From assembly GCF_014646655.1 (NCBI RefSeq), contig NZ_BMNR01000006.1:62001-126000 (forward strand): a stretch of 64,000 nucleotides of DNA, given 5' to 3'. Within the stretch, counting starts at the first letter, position 1. Each line of letters starts with the position of its first letter. The translations under genes and the position numbers were made by a program. The notes under the pieces were generated by a model. That model made no database searches, was not told the DNA's origin, and worked only from the letters and a program-made list of their open reading frames with translations. Positions 45,568 to 54,556 of the stretch are shown here, one piece after another. Origin of the DNA: Yeosuana aromativorans (GTDB lineage Bacteria; Bacteroidota; Bacteroidia; Flavobacteriales; Flavobacteriaceae).

Positions 45568-46839
45568 ATGAACATCTTAATTCTTGGTTCTGGCGGAAGG
45601 GAACACACGTTTGCTTGGAAAATCGCACAAAGTCCACGATGTAAAAACCTATATGTGGCACCTGGAAATTCAGGAACTTCTAAAATAGCAACCAATGTGA
45701 ATATTAGTGTAACCGACTTTGAAGCTATCAAAGAATTAGCACTACAGAAAGCAATTGACATGGTAGTGGTTGGTCCAGAAGATCCATTGGTGCAAGGTAT
45801 TCACGATTTCTTTTTAAATGATGAAGCCTTAAAGCATATTGCTGTAATTGGACCTCAAAAGGCAGCTGCAACACTGGAAGGGAGTAAGGAATTTGCCAAA
45901 GAGTTTCTTTTTAGGCATAATATACCTACAGCAGCTTATGAAAGCTTTACGCCAGAAACGGTTGAAAAAGGGTATGCGTTTTTAGAAACCTTAAATCCGC
46001 CATACGTTTTAAAAGCAGATGGATTGGCAGCAGGAAAAGGCGTTGTGATTTTAAATGATTTAGATAAAGCAAAAGCTGAACTTAAAAGCATGTTGGTAGA
46101 TGCTAAGTTTGGACAAGCAAGTACCAAAGTGGTCATTGAAGAGTTTTTAGACGGCATTGAATTGAGTTGTTTTGTCCTTACTGATGGGGAAAACTATAAA
46201 ATTCTGCCAACAGCAAAAGACTACAAACGCATTGGAGAAGGCGATACCGGTTTGAATACAGGTGGCATGGGAGCCGTGTCTCCAGTACCATTTGCAACAG
46301 ATGAATTTCTAAGTAAAATAGAAGAACGCATTGTAAAACCAACTATTGAAGGGTTTCAAAAGGATAAGTTACCGTATGTTGGTTTTGTATTTATAGGTCT
46401 TATAAAAGTGGGCAATGACCCCAAAGTGATTGAATATAATGTAAGAATGGGCGATCCAGAGACTGAAGTGGTATTACCAAGGCTCAAAAGCGACTTTGTT
46501 GAGATTCTGCAAGCAATGGCCAAAGGAACATTGGACAAGATTAATATTGAAATTGATAAACGTGCTGCTACAACCATCATGTTAGTGTCTGGCGGTTACC
46601 CAGAAGCCTATGAAAAAGGCAAGGAAATCTCAGGAATTGAAAACATCCAAGATTCCATTCCGTTTCATGCCGGGGCAACCATTAAAGATGGTAAAGTAGT
46701 TACTTCTGGTGGTCGTGTTATGGCCATAACTTCATATGGAGACAGTTACCAAGAAGCCATAAAAAAATCTTACCAAAACATAGAAAAACTACATTTTGAT
46801 AAGATGTATTTTCGAAAAGATATTGGCTTTGATTTATAA
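45568..46839 (+). CDS. purD: Phosphoribosylamine--glycine ligase
   Basis: GAR synthetase, the second step of de novo purine synthesis. From the ATG at 45568 it is 423 aa. The open frame starting 27 bp earlier adds nothing conserved. It begins ILILGSGGREHTFAWKIAQS and has the ATP-grasp loop KADGLAAGKGVVI, then EEFLDGIELSCF and NTGGMGAVSPVP, with EYNVRMGDPETEVVL for the metal site. It is a single gene here, not part of a purine cluster. Confidence 0.97.
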   Translation: MNILILGSGGREHTFAWKIAQSPRCKNLYVAPGNSGTSKIATNVNISVTDFEAIKELALQKAIDMVVVGPEDPLVQGIHDFFLNDEALKHIAVIGPQKAAATLEGSKEFAKEFLFRHNIPTAAYESFTPETVEKGYAFLETLNPPYVLKADGLAAGKGVVILNDLDKAKAELKSMLVDAKFGQASTKVVIEEFLDGIELSCFVLTDGENYKILPTAKDYKRIGEGDTGLNTGGMGAVSPVPFATDEFLSKIEERIVKPTIEGFQKDKLPYVGFVFIGLIKVGNDPKVIEYNVRMGDPETEVVLPRLKSDFVEILQAMAKGTLDKINIEIDKRAATTIMLVSGGYPEAYEKGKEISGIENIQDSIPFHAGATIKDGKVVTSGGRVMAITSYGDSYQEAIKKSYQNIEKLHFDKMYFRKDIGFDL

Positions 46840-46870
46840 ACAGGAAAAGGCGTTTACCTATACTGCCAAT

Positions 46871-47059
46871 TTATTCATTGCCAAAGGTCTTTAATTGTTT
46901 CATCCAATAGGCAAAAGCCACACAGCCAATAGTTAGTAAAATCCAAGACACCACATTTGCTGCCCACCAACTATCAAGTTCTAGAGCCCTTAAAGCATCA
47001 AAAGGCGCGAAAAGCACATTGACAAATAAATCTTGTATGGCATAAAAAAAGTCTTTCAT
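46871..47059 (-). CDS. Small membrane protein (DUF6341-like)
   Basis: A 62-residue protein starting MKDFFYAIQDLFVNVLFAP, with one clear membrane helix (WWAANVVSWILLTIGCVAFAYW, in two overlapping parts of about residues 31-53). I recall this pattern as DUF6341 of Flavobacteriia. The function is unknown. It is convergent with purD. It was kept because the frame, start and composition look coding. Confidence 0.65.
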   Translation of the reverse strand: MKDFFYAIQDLFVNVLFAPFDALRALELDSWWAANVVSWILLTIGCVAFAYWMKQLKTFGNE

Positions 47060-47190
47060 CTGTTTGTATTTATTGGTTTTTTAATGGTCAGATGTAACAT
47101 CCAGAAAATCATTTAAGTCTATGGTTAAATTTTATTGATGGACGTTTCATGTGTTAATTATTTTAATAGCTCAAGTGACTTTCAAAAGGC

Positions 47191-47220
47191 ATAAAATATT
47201 TACAGGCATAAATATTTTAT
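47191..47220. repeat. Perfect 12-bp inverted repeat, 6-bp spacer
   Basis: ATAAAATATTTA, then CAGGCA, then TAAATATTTTAT. It is in the 215-bp gap between the divergent DUF6341-like and DUF6427-like genes, 55 bp before the latter. It could be an operator or simply an A/T-rich palindrome. The rest of the gap (47060-47274) has a degenerate promoter TATATTTAC near 47249. Confidence 0.55.
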
Positions 47221-47274
47221 CCAAATCAGCCACATTGTTAGTATATTTACGAAGCAAAAATACAAAAAGAGTTA

Positions 47275-48198
47275 ATGATTACAAGCGTTTTTAGTAAATC
47301 AAAGCCAATAAATTTTGTAATTGTTTTTTTTATTATGGTTATCGCTTTTACCAAAGCCAATCAACCATTTTTTAAAGAATCCATGTCGTTCGTCACTTTT
47401 GTTGGGCACACCATCTTGTTTTTTGCTTGCTATTTTTCAATATTGACCTTTAACTTTATTGTTGGGAAAAATAGTTTGACTAAAAACAACCACTACCAAA
47501 TTCTTTTGTTTGGATTGTTTTTTTTAATGTTTCCGAAGACAACTCTAGACAAGGATATCCTTTTTGCTAATTTTTTTGTGCTGCTTGGTTTACGACGAGT
47601 ATTAAGCCTAAGGACTCCAAACCACACCAAGAATAAATTGTTTGATGCTGCTTTTTGGTTTGGTATTGCAGCTTTATTCTACTTTTGGGCTATTTTATTT
47701 TTTGTTTTGATTTTTATCACATTGCTGTTGTACACGGATAATAGAATAAAAAATTGGATTGTTCCTTTTGTTGGCTTAATAACTGTTTTTGTGTTATTTA
47801 CCAGTATATCCATTGTTTTGTATGACGATTTTTTCGGGTTATTTAATACCTCCCCCGCGGTTAGTTATAATTATAACAATTATGACCAGCTTCAATATTT
47901 AATAGCTATTACGGTGCTGTTCTCCTTTGGGGTTTGGTCATCCATTTTTTTTGTGAAGATCATTAAAAAGAAAAAGAAAGTTTTAAGGCCTTCTTTTAAA
48001 GTTGTTTTTGTAACACTTATAATTGCTTTTGTTATATCTATTTTGGCTCCTCAAAAAAACGGGAGTGAATTTTTATTTTTGTTTGCACCACTTTCCATAG
48101 TTATAACAAACTATGTTGAAAGCATTGAAGAGCAATGGTTTAAAGAACTGTTTTTGGCTATATTAATAGTGGTTCCTTTGGGGTTGTTAGTGTTGTAG
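47275..48198 (+). CDS. Polytopic membrane protein (DUF6427-like)
   Basis: A 307-residue protein with about eight hydrophobic segments spread along its length, rich in Phe, Leu and Ile. It is the DUF6427-type membrane protein of Flavobacteriia, seen beside upp. FFLMFPKTTLDKDILFANFF is a recognisable core. The function is unknown. The last 12 bp overlap the end of the convergent upp gene. Confidence 0.7.
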   Translation: MITSVFSKSKPINFVIVFFIMVIAFTKANQPFFKESMSFVTFVGHTILFFACYFSILTFNFIVGKNSLTKNNHYQILLFGLFFLMFPKTTLDKDILFANFFVLLGLRRVLSLRTPNHTKNKLFDAAFWFGIAALFYFWAILFFVLIFITLLLYTDNRIKNWIVPFVGLITVFVLFTSISIVLYDDFFGLFNTSPAVSYNYNNYDQLQYLIAITVLFSFGVWSSIFFVKIIKKKKKVLRPSFKVVFVTLIIAFVISILAPQKNGSEFLFLFAPLSIVITNYVESIEEQWFKELFLAILIVVPLGLLVL

Positions 48199-48846
48199 TT
48201 TTTCACCATAAGACAAATCACCAGCATCACCGAGTCCAGGAACTATATAACCTTTGTCATTCAGTTTCTCATCAATAGCTGCTATCCATAAATGCGTATC
48301 ATTTGAAAAATGTGTTTTTAAGTAATCCACACCTTCTTGAGCACCTATAACACTTATTAAATGAATATCTTTTGGCGTTCCAAAAGGCTTAAGGGCTTCA
48401 AATGTGGTCACCATTGATTGACCGGTTGCCAACATGGGATCAGCCAGAATTAGTGTTTTGTTTTCTAAATCAGGGCACGCCAAATATTCTACAATAATTT
48501 CAAAATCATCAGAATTTTCTTGATGATGTCTATATGCCGAAATAAACGCGTTTTCAGATGCATCAAAGTAATTCAGCAATCCGTTATGAAGCGGGATCCC
48601 TGCTCTTAAAATGGAACAAAGCACAATATTATCGCTTATTAAATTTATTTTAGAGGTTCCTAGAGGTGTTTTAATTTCAGATGTGGTATAATTCAAAACC
48701 TTGCTCATTTCGTACCCTAAGACCTCGCCAATGCGCTCTATGTTTTTTCTAAACCGCATCTTGTCTTTTTGAATGTAAACATTCCTAATTTCTGAAATAA
48801 ATGTATTTAATACGGAGTTTTGCTGTGATAAATTATGAATATGCAT
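48187..48846 (-). CDS. upp: Uracil phosphoribosyltransferase
   Basis: Pyrimidine salvage enzyme making UMP from uracil and PRPP. It is 219 aa. The type I PRTase PRPP loop appears as ILADPMLATGQSMVT, SILRAGIPLHNGLLNYFD lies earlier, and the uracil-binding region at the end is VPGLGDAGDLSYG. A degenerate TAACTTTA box lies upstream at about 48875. It overlaps the tail of the DUF6427-like gene. Confidence 0.95.
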   Translation of the reverse strand: MHIHNLSQQNSVLNTFISEIRNVYIQKDKMRFRKNIERIGEVLGYEMSKVLNYTTSEIKTPLGTSKINLISDNIVLCSILRAGIPLHNGLLNYFDASENAFISAYRHHQENSDDFEIIVEYLACPDLENKTLILADPMLATGQSMVTTFEALKPFGTPKDIHLISVIGAQEGVDYLKTHFSNDTHLWIAAIDEKLNDKGYIVPGLGDAGDLSYGEKLQH

Positions 48847-48919
48847 GGATTACTATCTCTGTTTTTGAGTAGTAAAGTTAATTAATTAGAAGTATATTTA
48901 CACTTTAAAATTTTATGTT

Positions 48920-49525
48920 ATGTTTACAACAAAAGCTAATGCTATTTTTCAAGATGTTATCAATCAATATCACATTATCAACACGGTGGATCAACCTTTT
49001 AAAAACAAGTATGATGAAAGTGATTTAATAGAACATTTATTATATAGAAAATGTTGGATTGACACCGTTCAATGGCATTATGAAGATATTATTAGAGACC
49101 CTAATATTGATCCTGTTGAAGCGTTAACCTTAAAACGTAAAATTGACGCATCAAATCAAGACAGAACCGATATGGTGGAATACATTGACAGCTATTTTTT
49201 AGATAAGTACCGAAATGTAACCCCTAAAGAAAACGCTACAATAAATACCGAAAGTCCGGCTTGGGGCATAGACAGATTATCCATTTTAGCATTGAAAATC
49301 TATCACATGAATGAAGAAGCTACTCGTGAGGATGCTTCGGACTTACATAGAGCAGCTTGCCAAAAAAAGCTCAATGTTTTATTGGAACAACGGGTAGACC
49401 TATCAACAGCTATTGATACATTGCTTAATGACATTGCTAACGGCGATAAGTATATGAAAGTATACAAGCAAATGAAAATGTATAATGACGATGAGCTAAA
49501 CCCAGTATTGAGAGGACAAAAATGA
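48920..49525 (+). CDS. DUF4254 domain protein
   Basis: A 201-residue helical protein of a family found in Bacteroidota. LLYRKCWIDTVQWHYEDIIRDPNID and TESPAWGIDRLSILALKIYHMNEE are conserved-looking stretches, quoted in parts. No signal peptide or membrane segment is visible, and the function is unknown. It precedes the GT9 gene by 49 bp and is probably cotranscribed, so a link to glycan assembly is possible. Confidence 0.8.
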   Translation: MFTTKANAIFQDVINQYHIINTVDQPFKNKYDESDLIEHLLYRKCWIDTVQWHYEDIIRDPNIDPVEALTLKRKIDASNQDRTDMVEYIDSYFLDKYRNVTPKENATINTESPAWGIDRLSILALKIYHMNEEATREDASDLHRAACQKKLNVLLEQRVDLSTAIDTLLNDIANGDKYMKVYKQMKMYNDDELNPVLRGQK

Positions 49526-49574
49526 AAGTGTATAATCCTGAATTTGTTTCAGGAACCTATAGATTCCTCTTGAA

Positions 49575-50600
49575 ATGCCTAAACAACCAAAACATATTGT
49601 CGCTATCCGTCTCTCAGCAATGGGAGATGTTGCCATGACAGTCCCGGTTATCAGGGCCTTAGTAAACCAACATCCACAACTAAAAATTACGGTGCTCACC
49701 AGGGAACTTTACAAACCGTTTTTCAGGCATATACCCAATGTTTCCGTCTTTCCTGCTCACGTAAAAGAAGAGCATAAAGGTGTTTTGGGCTTAAAGAAAT
49801 TAGCCAAACAACTAAAAGCACAAAACATAGATGTTATTGCCGATTTACACAATGTACTACGCACAAATATCCTGAAATTCTTTCTGTCAGGATATCCGTT
49901 TATTCAAATCAATAAAGGGCGAGAAGAGAAAAAAGCCTTGACCACGGGCAAAGTTTTCAAGCCACTTAAAACAACCCATCAGCGTTATGCTGATGTATTT
50001 GAGCAGCTAGGATTTCCAATAGATTTAACGAATCCAACCTTTCCGGAAAAGGTAAAATTGAGTTCTAAGATTCAAAGCAGCATTCAAGGTGATAACCCTA
50101 AAATGAAAACCATTGGCATTGCGCCTTTTGCGGCACATACTGGCAAAATGTACCCTTTAGATTTGATGGAACAAGTCATTGAAATGCTTTCTAAAGACTA
50201 TAAAATCCTATTGTTTGGCGGCGGAAAACAGGAATCTAAAATTTTAGAAGGCATAGAATCATCCTATCAAAATGTAAAAAATATTGCCGGGAAATCATCA
50301 CTTGATGAACAAATGGATATTGTTTCAAACCTTGATTTGATGCTTTCAATGGATTCAGCAAACGCTCACATAGCCGCTATGTTAGGCATAAAAGTTATCA
50401 CCATTTGGGGTGTTACACATCCGTTTGCAGGGTTTGCTCCATTCAACCAACCAAGTGATTATGCCTTGACAGCAGATAGGAATCGGTTCCCAAAAATACC
50501 GACCTCAGTGTATGGAAATTCATATCCAGAAACCTATAAAGATGCTGCGGGAACCATTTCCCCTGAAACCATCATAAGCAAAATAAAATCGGTTATTTAA
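49575..50600 (+). CDS. Glycosyltransferase family 9 (heptosyltransferase-like)
   Basis: GT-B fold, 341 aa. It starts HIVAIRLSAMGDVAMTVPV, the GT9 signature. The carboxy domain has ILLFGGGKQESKILE and LMLSMDSANAHIAAMLGIKVI, the latter with the conserved D/S-x-x-H motif of lipopolysaccharide heptosyltransferases. It probably adds a core sugar to LPS at the inner-membrane face. It ends 4 bp inside the convergent reductase gene. Confidence 0.88.
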   Translation: MPKQPKHIVAIRLSAMGDVAMTVPVIRALVNQHPQLKITVLTRELYKPFFRHIPNVSVFPAHVKEEHKGVLGLKKLAKQLKAQNIDVIADLHNVLRTNILKFFLSGYPFIQINKGREEKKALTTGKVFKPLKTTHQRYADVFEQLGFPIDLTNPTFPEKVKLSSKIQSSIQGDNPKMKTIGIAPFAAHTGKMYPLDLMEQVIEMLSKDYKILLFGGGKQESKILEGIESSYQNVKNIAGKSSLDEQMDIVSNLDLMLSMDSANAHIAAMLGIKVITIWGVTHPFAGFAPFNQPSDYALTADRNRFPKIPTSVYGNSYPETYKDAAGTISPETIISKIKSVI

Positions 50601-51652
50601 ATGTCATCATAATCGACCACAACAGTAGGAGTTGTTGGCTGGGCCTGACAGGTTAATATCAAGCCTTCTGCAAGTTCACTATCGGTTAAAATATTGTTTT
50701 GCCGCATGGTTGCTTCACCTTCTTTTAAGCGCGCCAAGCAACTGCTGCAAATACCGCCTTGACAGGAGTATGGGGCATCTATGTCTTCATCCAAAGCCGC
50801 TTCAAGAATGGTCTGTTTTTGAGACATTTCAAAGGTGGTTTCTTCCTCATCAACAATAACCGTGATTTTGGTTTTACCAGTTGCTGTGGTTTCTTCTTCT
50901 ATTTCAACGGATTTGGCTGCTTTAAACAGTTCGAAATGAATGGTGTTTTCGTCAATACCGTGACCAGTCAACACATCTTTCACCGTATGAATCATGCCTT
51001 CTGGTCCACAAAGGTAAAATGCATCAACCTCAACATGTTTGTGTTTGTTTTTCATGACGTAGTTGACCGTACTTTTTTCAATACGTCCAAAAATGGATTC
51101 ATCTTCATCGGCCTGACTGTAAACAAACTGAATGGAAAAGCGATCTTTATATTGGTGTTGAAGCTCTAAAAGCTCATTTAAAAACATGGTATCGGCGGTA
51201 GTTTTGTTTCCGTACACTAAAATGACCTTACTGTGTATTTCTTCTTCCAAAGCACATTTTATTATGCTCATAATGGGCGTAATACCACTACCAGCGGCAA
51301 AGGCGGCAATGTTTTTGGTTATGGAATCATTGGGTGTGAAAATAAATCGCCCTTTAGGGGGTGCTACTTCCAAGATATCCCCAACATTTAATTGCGAGTT
51401 TGCATAGGCCGAAAAGGTACCATCTTTAACTTCTTTTACAGCTATTTTAAGGTCACCACTTTTGGGTGATGAACAAAGCGAATAATCACGTCTTAATTCG
51501 TGACCATCCACGGTAGTCTTTAAGGTGATATATTGTCCAGCTTTAAAAGAGAAAACATCTTTTAAATGTTCAGGCACATTAAAACTGATACTCACCGATT
51601 TATTGGTTTCTCGTTTTATTTCTTTTATGGTAAGTTTATGGAATGTAGACAT
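50597..51652 (-). CDS. PaaE-like ferredoxin-NADP reductase with 2Fe-2S domain
   Basis: Flavin reductase of 351 aa. FAD domain first (RRDYSLCSSP at about residues 54-63), then the NAD(P) domain (AGSGITPIMSII, then YLCGPEGMI), and a plant-type 2Fe-2S ferredoxin domain at the carboxy end with CQGGICSSC and a fourth Cys in ILTCQAQP. The order FAD-NAD-2Fe2S is that of PaaE and Hcr-type reductases. No paa oxygenase genes are present, so its partner is unknown. A TAnnTTTG box lies 15 bp upstream. Confidence 0.88.
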   Translation of the reverse strand: MSTFHKLTIKEIKRETNKSVSISFNVPEHLKDVFSFKAGQYITLKTTVDGHELRRDYSLCSSPKSGDLKIAVKEVKDGTFSAYANSQLNVGDILEVAPPKGRFIFTPNDSITKNIAAFAAGSGITPIMSIIKCALEEEIHSKVILVYGNKTTADTMFLNELLELQHQYKDRFSIQFVYSQADEDESIFGRIEKSTVNYVMKNKHKHVEVDAFYLCGPEGMIHTVKDVLTGHGIDENTIHFELFKAAKSVEIEEETTATGKTKITVIVDEEETTFEMSQKQTILEAALDEDIDAPYSCQGGICSSCLARLKEGEATMRQNNILTDSELAEGLILTCQAQPTTPTVVVDYDDI

Positions 51653-51666
51653 GCGTTATTTTTTTA

Positions 51667-51674
51667 CAAAAATA
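51667..51674 (-). promoter_or_regulatory. Promoter -7 box for the PaaE-like gene
   Basis: TATTTTTG on the minus strand, about 15 bp before the ATG at 51652. Confidence 0.45.
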
Positions 51675-51774
51675 GTAAAGATGATTAGTAAATTTTAACT
51701 TTGGCTGTAACATTTACAATAAAAAACTTACTTATTATAGTATATTTACAGTAACCATTAAAAATAAAAACACG

Positions 51775-52182
51775 ATGAAAAAAATTTTACTACCATGTCT
51801 GTTTATGATTGCAATTGCAATTCAAGTTCAAGCCCAAGACAATTCAGAATTCAAAAAAGAAACCATAGAATTTATAAAAATCACAGGAGCCACTACAGCT
51901 TTTGATAATGCTATAGCACAAATAGGCGCCGGGGTTTCTGATGAAAATAAAGACGCTTACACAAAAGAGGCTAATGCAACATTGGACGGACTTTATGATA
52001 AAATGGCGGAGTTATATATGACAGAATTCACACAAGATGAAATAAAAGAATTAGTGGCATTTTATAATTCAGATTTAGGTAAAAAATTAGCTTCAAAACA
52101 GGTTACACTTGCTCAAAAAGCCATGATGTATGGCCAATCTTGGGGAATGGAAGTGCAAGCAATTGCCCAAAAGTATAATTAA
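51775..52182 (+). CDS. DUF2059 family secreted protein
   Basis: A 135-residue exported protein. The signal peptide is MKKILLPCLFMIAIAIQVQAQ, and the mature part is helical. YTEFTQDEIKELVAFYNSDLGKKLASK appears here as MTEFTQDEIKELVAFYNS followed by DLGKKLASKQ, the DUF2059 hallmark. The function is unknown. A degenerate promoter TATATTTAC lies at about 51742. Confidence 0.85.
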   Translation: MKKILLPCLFMIAIAIQVQAQDNSEFKKETIEFIKITGATTAFDNAIAQIGAGVSDENKDAYTKEANATLDGLYDKMAELYMTEFTQDEIKELVAFYNSDLGKKLASKQVTLAQKAMMYGQSWGMEVQAIAQKYN

Positions 52183-52191
52183 GATACCCAT

Positions 52192-52208
52192 GGCAATCGT
52201 ATATTGCC
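52192..52208. repeat. Short inverted repeat after the DUF2059 gene
   Basis: GGCAAT and ATTGCC around a 5-base loop, 10 bp after the stop codon. There is no strong T tract, so terminator activity is doubtful. Confidence 0.3.
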
Positions 52209-52243
52209 CATTTCATTAGATTTTTAAAAAAGTAATTAACACG

Positions 52244-53716
52244 ATGGTCAAGCGTTTTTTAAGTTTAGAGTGGAAACAATTCTCAAGAGCTTCTTATTTC
52301 CAAAAAGGAATTGCCATAAAAATACTGCTGTTTTTTGCGGCAGCTTATTTTAGTGCTATAGCCATATTTTTTGGAATAGGCATCTTTTTCATATTGAAAA
52401 AAGCTATGCCAAATACCGATCCCATGGTTATGGTTAACAACTTTTTAATCTATTGGTTGTTGTTTGATTTGGTTATTAGGTTTTTTATGCAACAATTACC
52501 GGTTATGAACATCAAACCGTTAATGACCATACCCATAAAACGAGAAACGGTTATTCATTATTTGTTGGGAAAAACAGCCATATCATTTTTCAACTTTCTA
52601 CCGCTTTTTATCTTTTTACCTTTTACTATAGTGTTGTTGGTACAAGGTTATCCGGTTGTTAATGTGTTGTGTTGGTTTGTGTCTGTAATGACATTGACGT
52701 TTTGTAACAATTTCATTAATTTTTTGATTAATAAAAATAACGCCTATTTCTATAGCATTGTTAGTGTCTTGGCCATTTTTATTGGTTTGGAAGTCTATCA
52801 AATTTTTAAAATTTCTGAACCCATTGGGGTTGCCTTTAATACCTTGTTCAATCAACCGTACTTAGTGTTAATCCCTATGTTATTATTGGTTGCCTTATAT
52901 CGAATCAATTTTAATGATATTAAAAAAGGATTTTATTTAGACGGAGCTATTTCCAAAAAAGTAGAAACGGTCAGTACCTCCGATTTATCTTGGCTGGACC
53001 GTTTTGGAAGTATTGCGGTATTCCTTAAAAATGATTTGCGGTTGATTTGGCGCAATGCAAGACCAAAACAGGTATTAATGATGTCATTTCTGTTTTTATT
53101 CTACGGATTGATATTTTACACACAAGAAGCCTATCAAAAAATGCCCGCCTTTTTGGCGTTTGCCTCTATGTTTGTTACGGGTGGGTTTTTAATGACCTTT
53201 GGGCAATTGGTGCCGTCTTGGGACAGTGAATATTACAAACTACTGATGAGCCAAAACATTCCGTACCGGAAATATTTAGAATCCAAATGGTATCTCATGG
53301 TTGTGGCGGTGACTATTTCTTTTGTATTGAGCACTCCATACCTGTATTTTGGCTGGAAAATATTTGGAATGATAGCCGCAGGCGCTTTATTTAATATTGG
53401 GTTGAATTCATTCATCACCTTGTTTGGCGGCGCTTTAAACCGAGTGCCCATAGAGCTGAACGTAAAAGCAAAGGCGTTCAGTAATACCAATGGCTTTAAT
53501 CCAACACAAATGCTTATAGCCTTACCAAAATTGGGATTGCCCATGCTGTTGTTTTACATCCCCTACAAATTAGTGAATTTTGAAGTAGGCATCATGGTAT
53601 TGGCTTTAAGTGGTGTATTGGGTATTGTGTTTAAAAACTTCTTTTTGAGCAAAATTGAAAATCTCTACCAAAAAGGCAAGTATAAAACAGTGGCAGCATT
53701 TGCTGAAAAAAACTAA
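52244..53716 (+). CDS. DUF5687 family ABC transporter permease
   Basis: Integral membrane protein of 490 aa with about twelve hydrophobic segments. LEWKQFSRASYFQKGIAIKI at the start and VPIELNVKAKAFSNTNGFNP near residue 405 are typical of DUF5687. It pairs with the ATPase gene 28 bp downstream, so the two probably form an ABC exporter. The substrate is unknown. Confidence 0.82.
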   Translation: MVKRFLSLEWKQFSRASYFQKGIAIKILLFFAAAYFSAIAIFFGIGIFFILKKAMPNTDPMVMVNNFLIYWLLFDLVIRFFMQQLPVMNIKPLMTIPIKRETVIHYLLGKTAISFFNFLPLFIFLPFTIVLLVQGYPVVNVLCWFVSVMTLTFCNNFINFLINKNNAYFYSIVSVLAIFIGLEVYQIFKISEPIGVAFNTLFNQPYLVLIPMLLLVALYRINFNDIKKGFYLDGAISKKVETVSTSDLSWLDRFGSIAVFLKNDLRLIWRNARPKQVLMMSFLFLFYGLIFYTQEAYQKMPAFLAFASMFVTGGFLMTFGQLVPSWDSEYYKLLMSQNIPYRKYLESKWYLMVVAVTISFVLSTPYLYFGWKIFGMIAAGALFNIGLNSFITLFGGALNRVPIELNVKAKAFSNTNGFNPTQMLIALPKLGLPMLLFYIPYKLVNFEVGIMVLALSGVLGIVFKNFFLSKIENLYQKGKYKTVAAFAEKN

Positions 53717-53744
53717 TCAACGGTAAAAAAAATTCATTCAAATT

Positions 53745-54440
53745 ATGATTACAACATCTAACCTTTCAAAAAAATATAACGACAATCTGGTTTTGAATAT
53801 AGAATCTCTTGAAATACCAAAAGGCCAAAGTTTTGGTTTGGTTGGTAATAATGGAGCTGGTAAAACAACCTATTTCAGTTTATTATTGGATTTAATCCAA
53901 CCCACAACAGGCCAAATAATTAATAACGATGTGTTGGTTAATGAAAGCGAAGACTGGAAACCGTTCACGTCATCTTTTATTGATGAAAGTTTTTTGATAG
54001 GTTATTTAACGCCTGAAGAATACTTCTATTTTGTAGGTGAATTGCGCAATCAAAACAAAGCCGATGTAGATGCGCTGTTGTCACAGTTTGAAGATTTTTT
54101 TCACGGTGAAATTTTAAACCAAAAGAAGTATTTACGTGATTTGAGTAAAGGAAACCAAAAAAAGGCTGGTATTGTAGCGGCTTTAATAGGAAATCCTGAG
54201 GTTATTATTTTAGATGAGCCTTTTGCCAACTTAGACCCAACAACCCAAATTCGTTTAAAGCAAATCATTAAGGATTTGGCTGAGACAAAAGGCGTAACCG
54301 TTCTTATTTCAAGTCATGATTTAATGCACGTAACCGATGTTTGTGAACGTATTGTGGTTCTGGAAAAAGGCGAAATTATCAAAGACCTAGCAACAAGCAA
54401 AGAGACACTAAAAGAACTGGAAGCTCATTTTGCTGGATAA
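53745..54440 (+). CDS. ABC transporter ATP-binding protein
   Basis: A 231-residue ATPase. Walker A is GNNGAGKTT (residues 34-42), the signature is LSKGNQKKAGI, Walker B is VIILDEPFANLDP (from about 154) and the switch His is in ISSHDLMH. The YxxxK-type single-domain size fits a partner for the DUF5687 permease upstream. Drug or lipid export is possible but unproven. Confidence 0.92.
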   Translation: MITTSNLSKKYNDNLVLNIESLEIPKGQSFGLVGNNGAGKTTYFSLLLDLIQPTTGQIINNDVLVNESEDWKPFTSSFIDESFLIGYLTPEEYFYFVGELRNQNKADVDALLSQFEDFFHGEILNQKKYLRDLSKGNQKKAGIVAALIGNPEVIILDEPFANLDPTTQIRLKQIIKDLAETKGVTVLISSHDLMHVTDVCERIVVLEKGEIIKDLATSKETLKELEAHFAG

Positions 54441-54556
54441 CACTTCACCCAAAAGTCATTTCATTTTATAGGTTAATCAAAAAAGATGCTTATTTTTACC
54501 TACTTGCATAATATATGCAGGACTTTATAGTTATTTATTACACAAAATAAGGGGTA

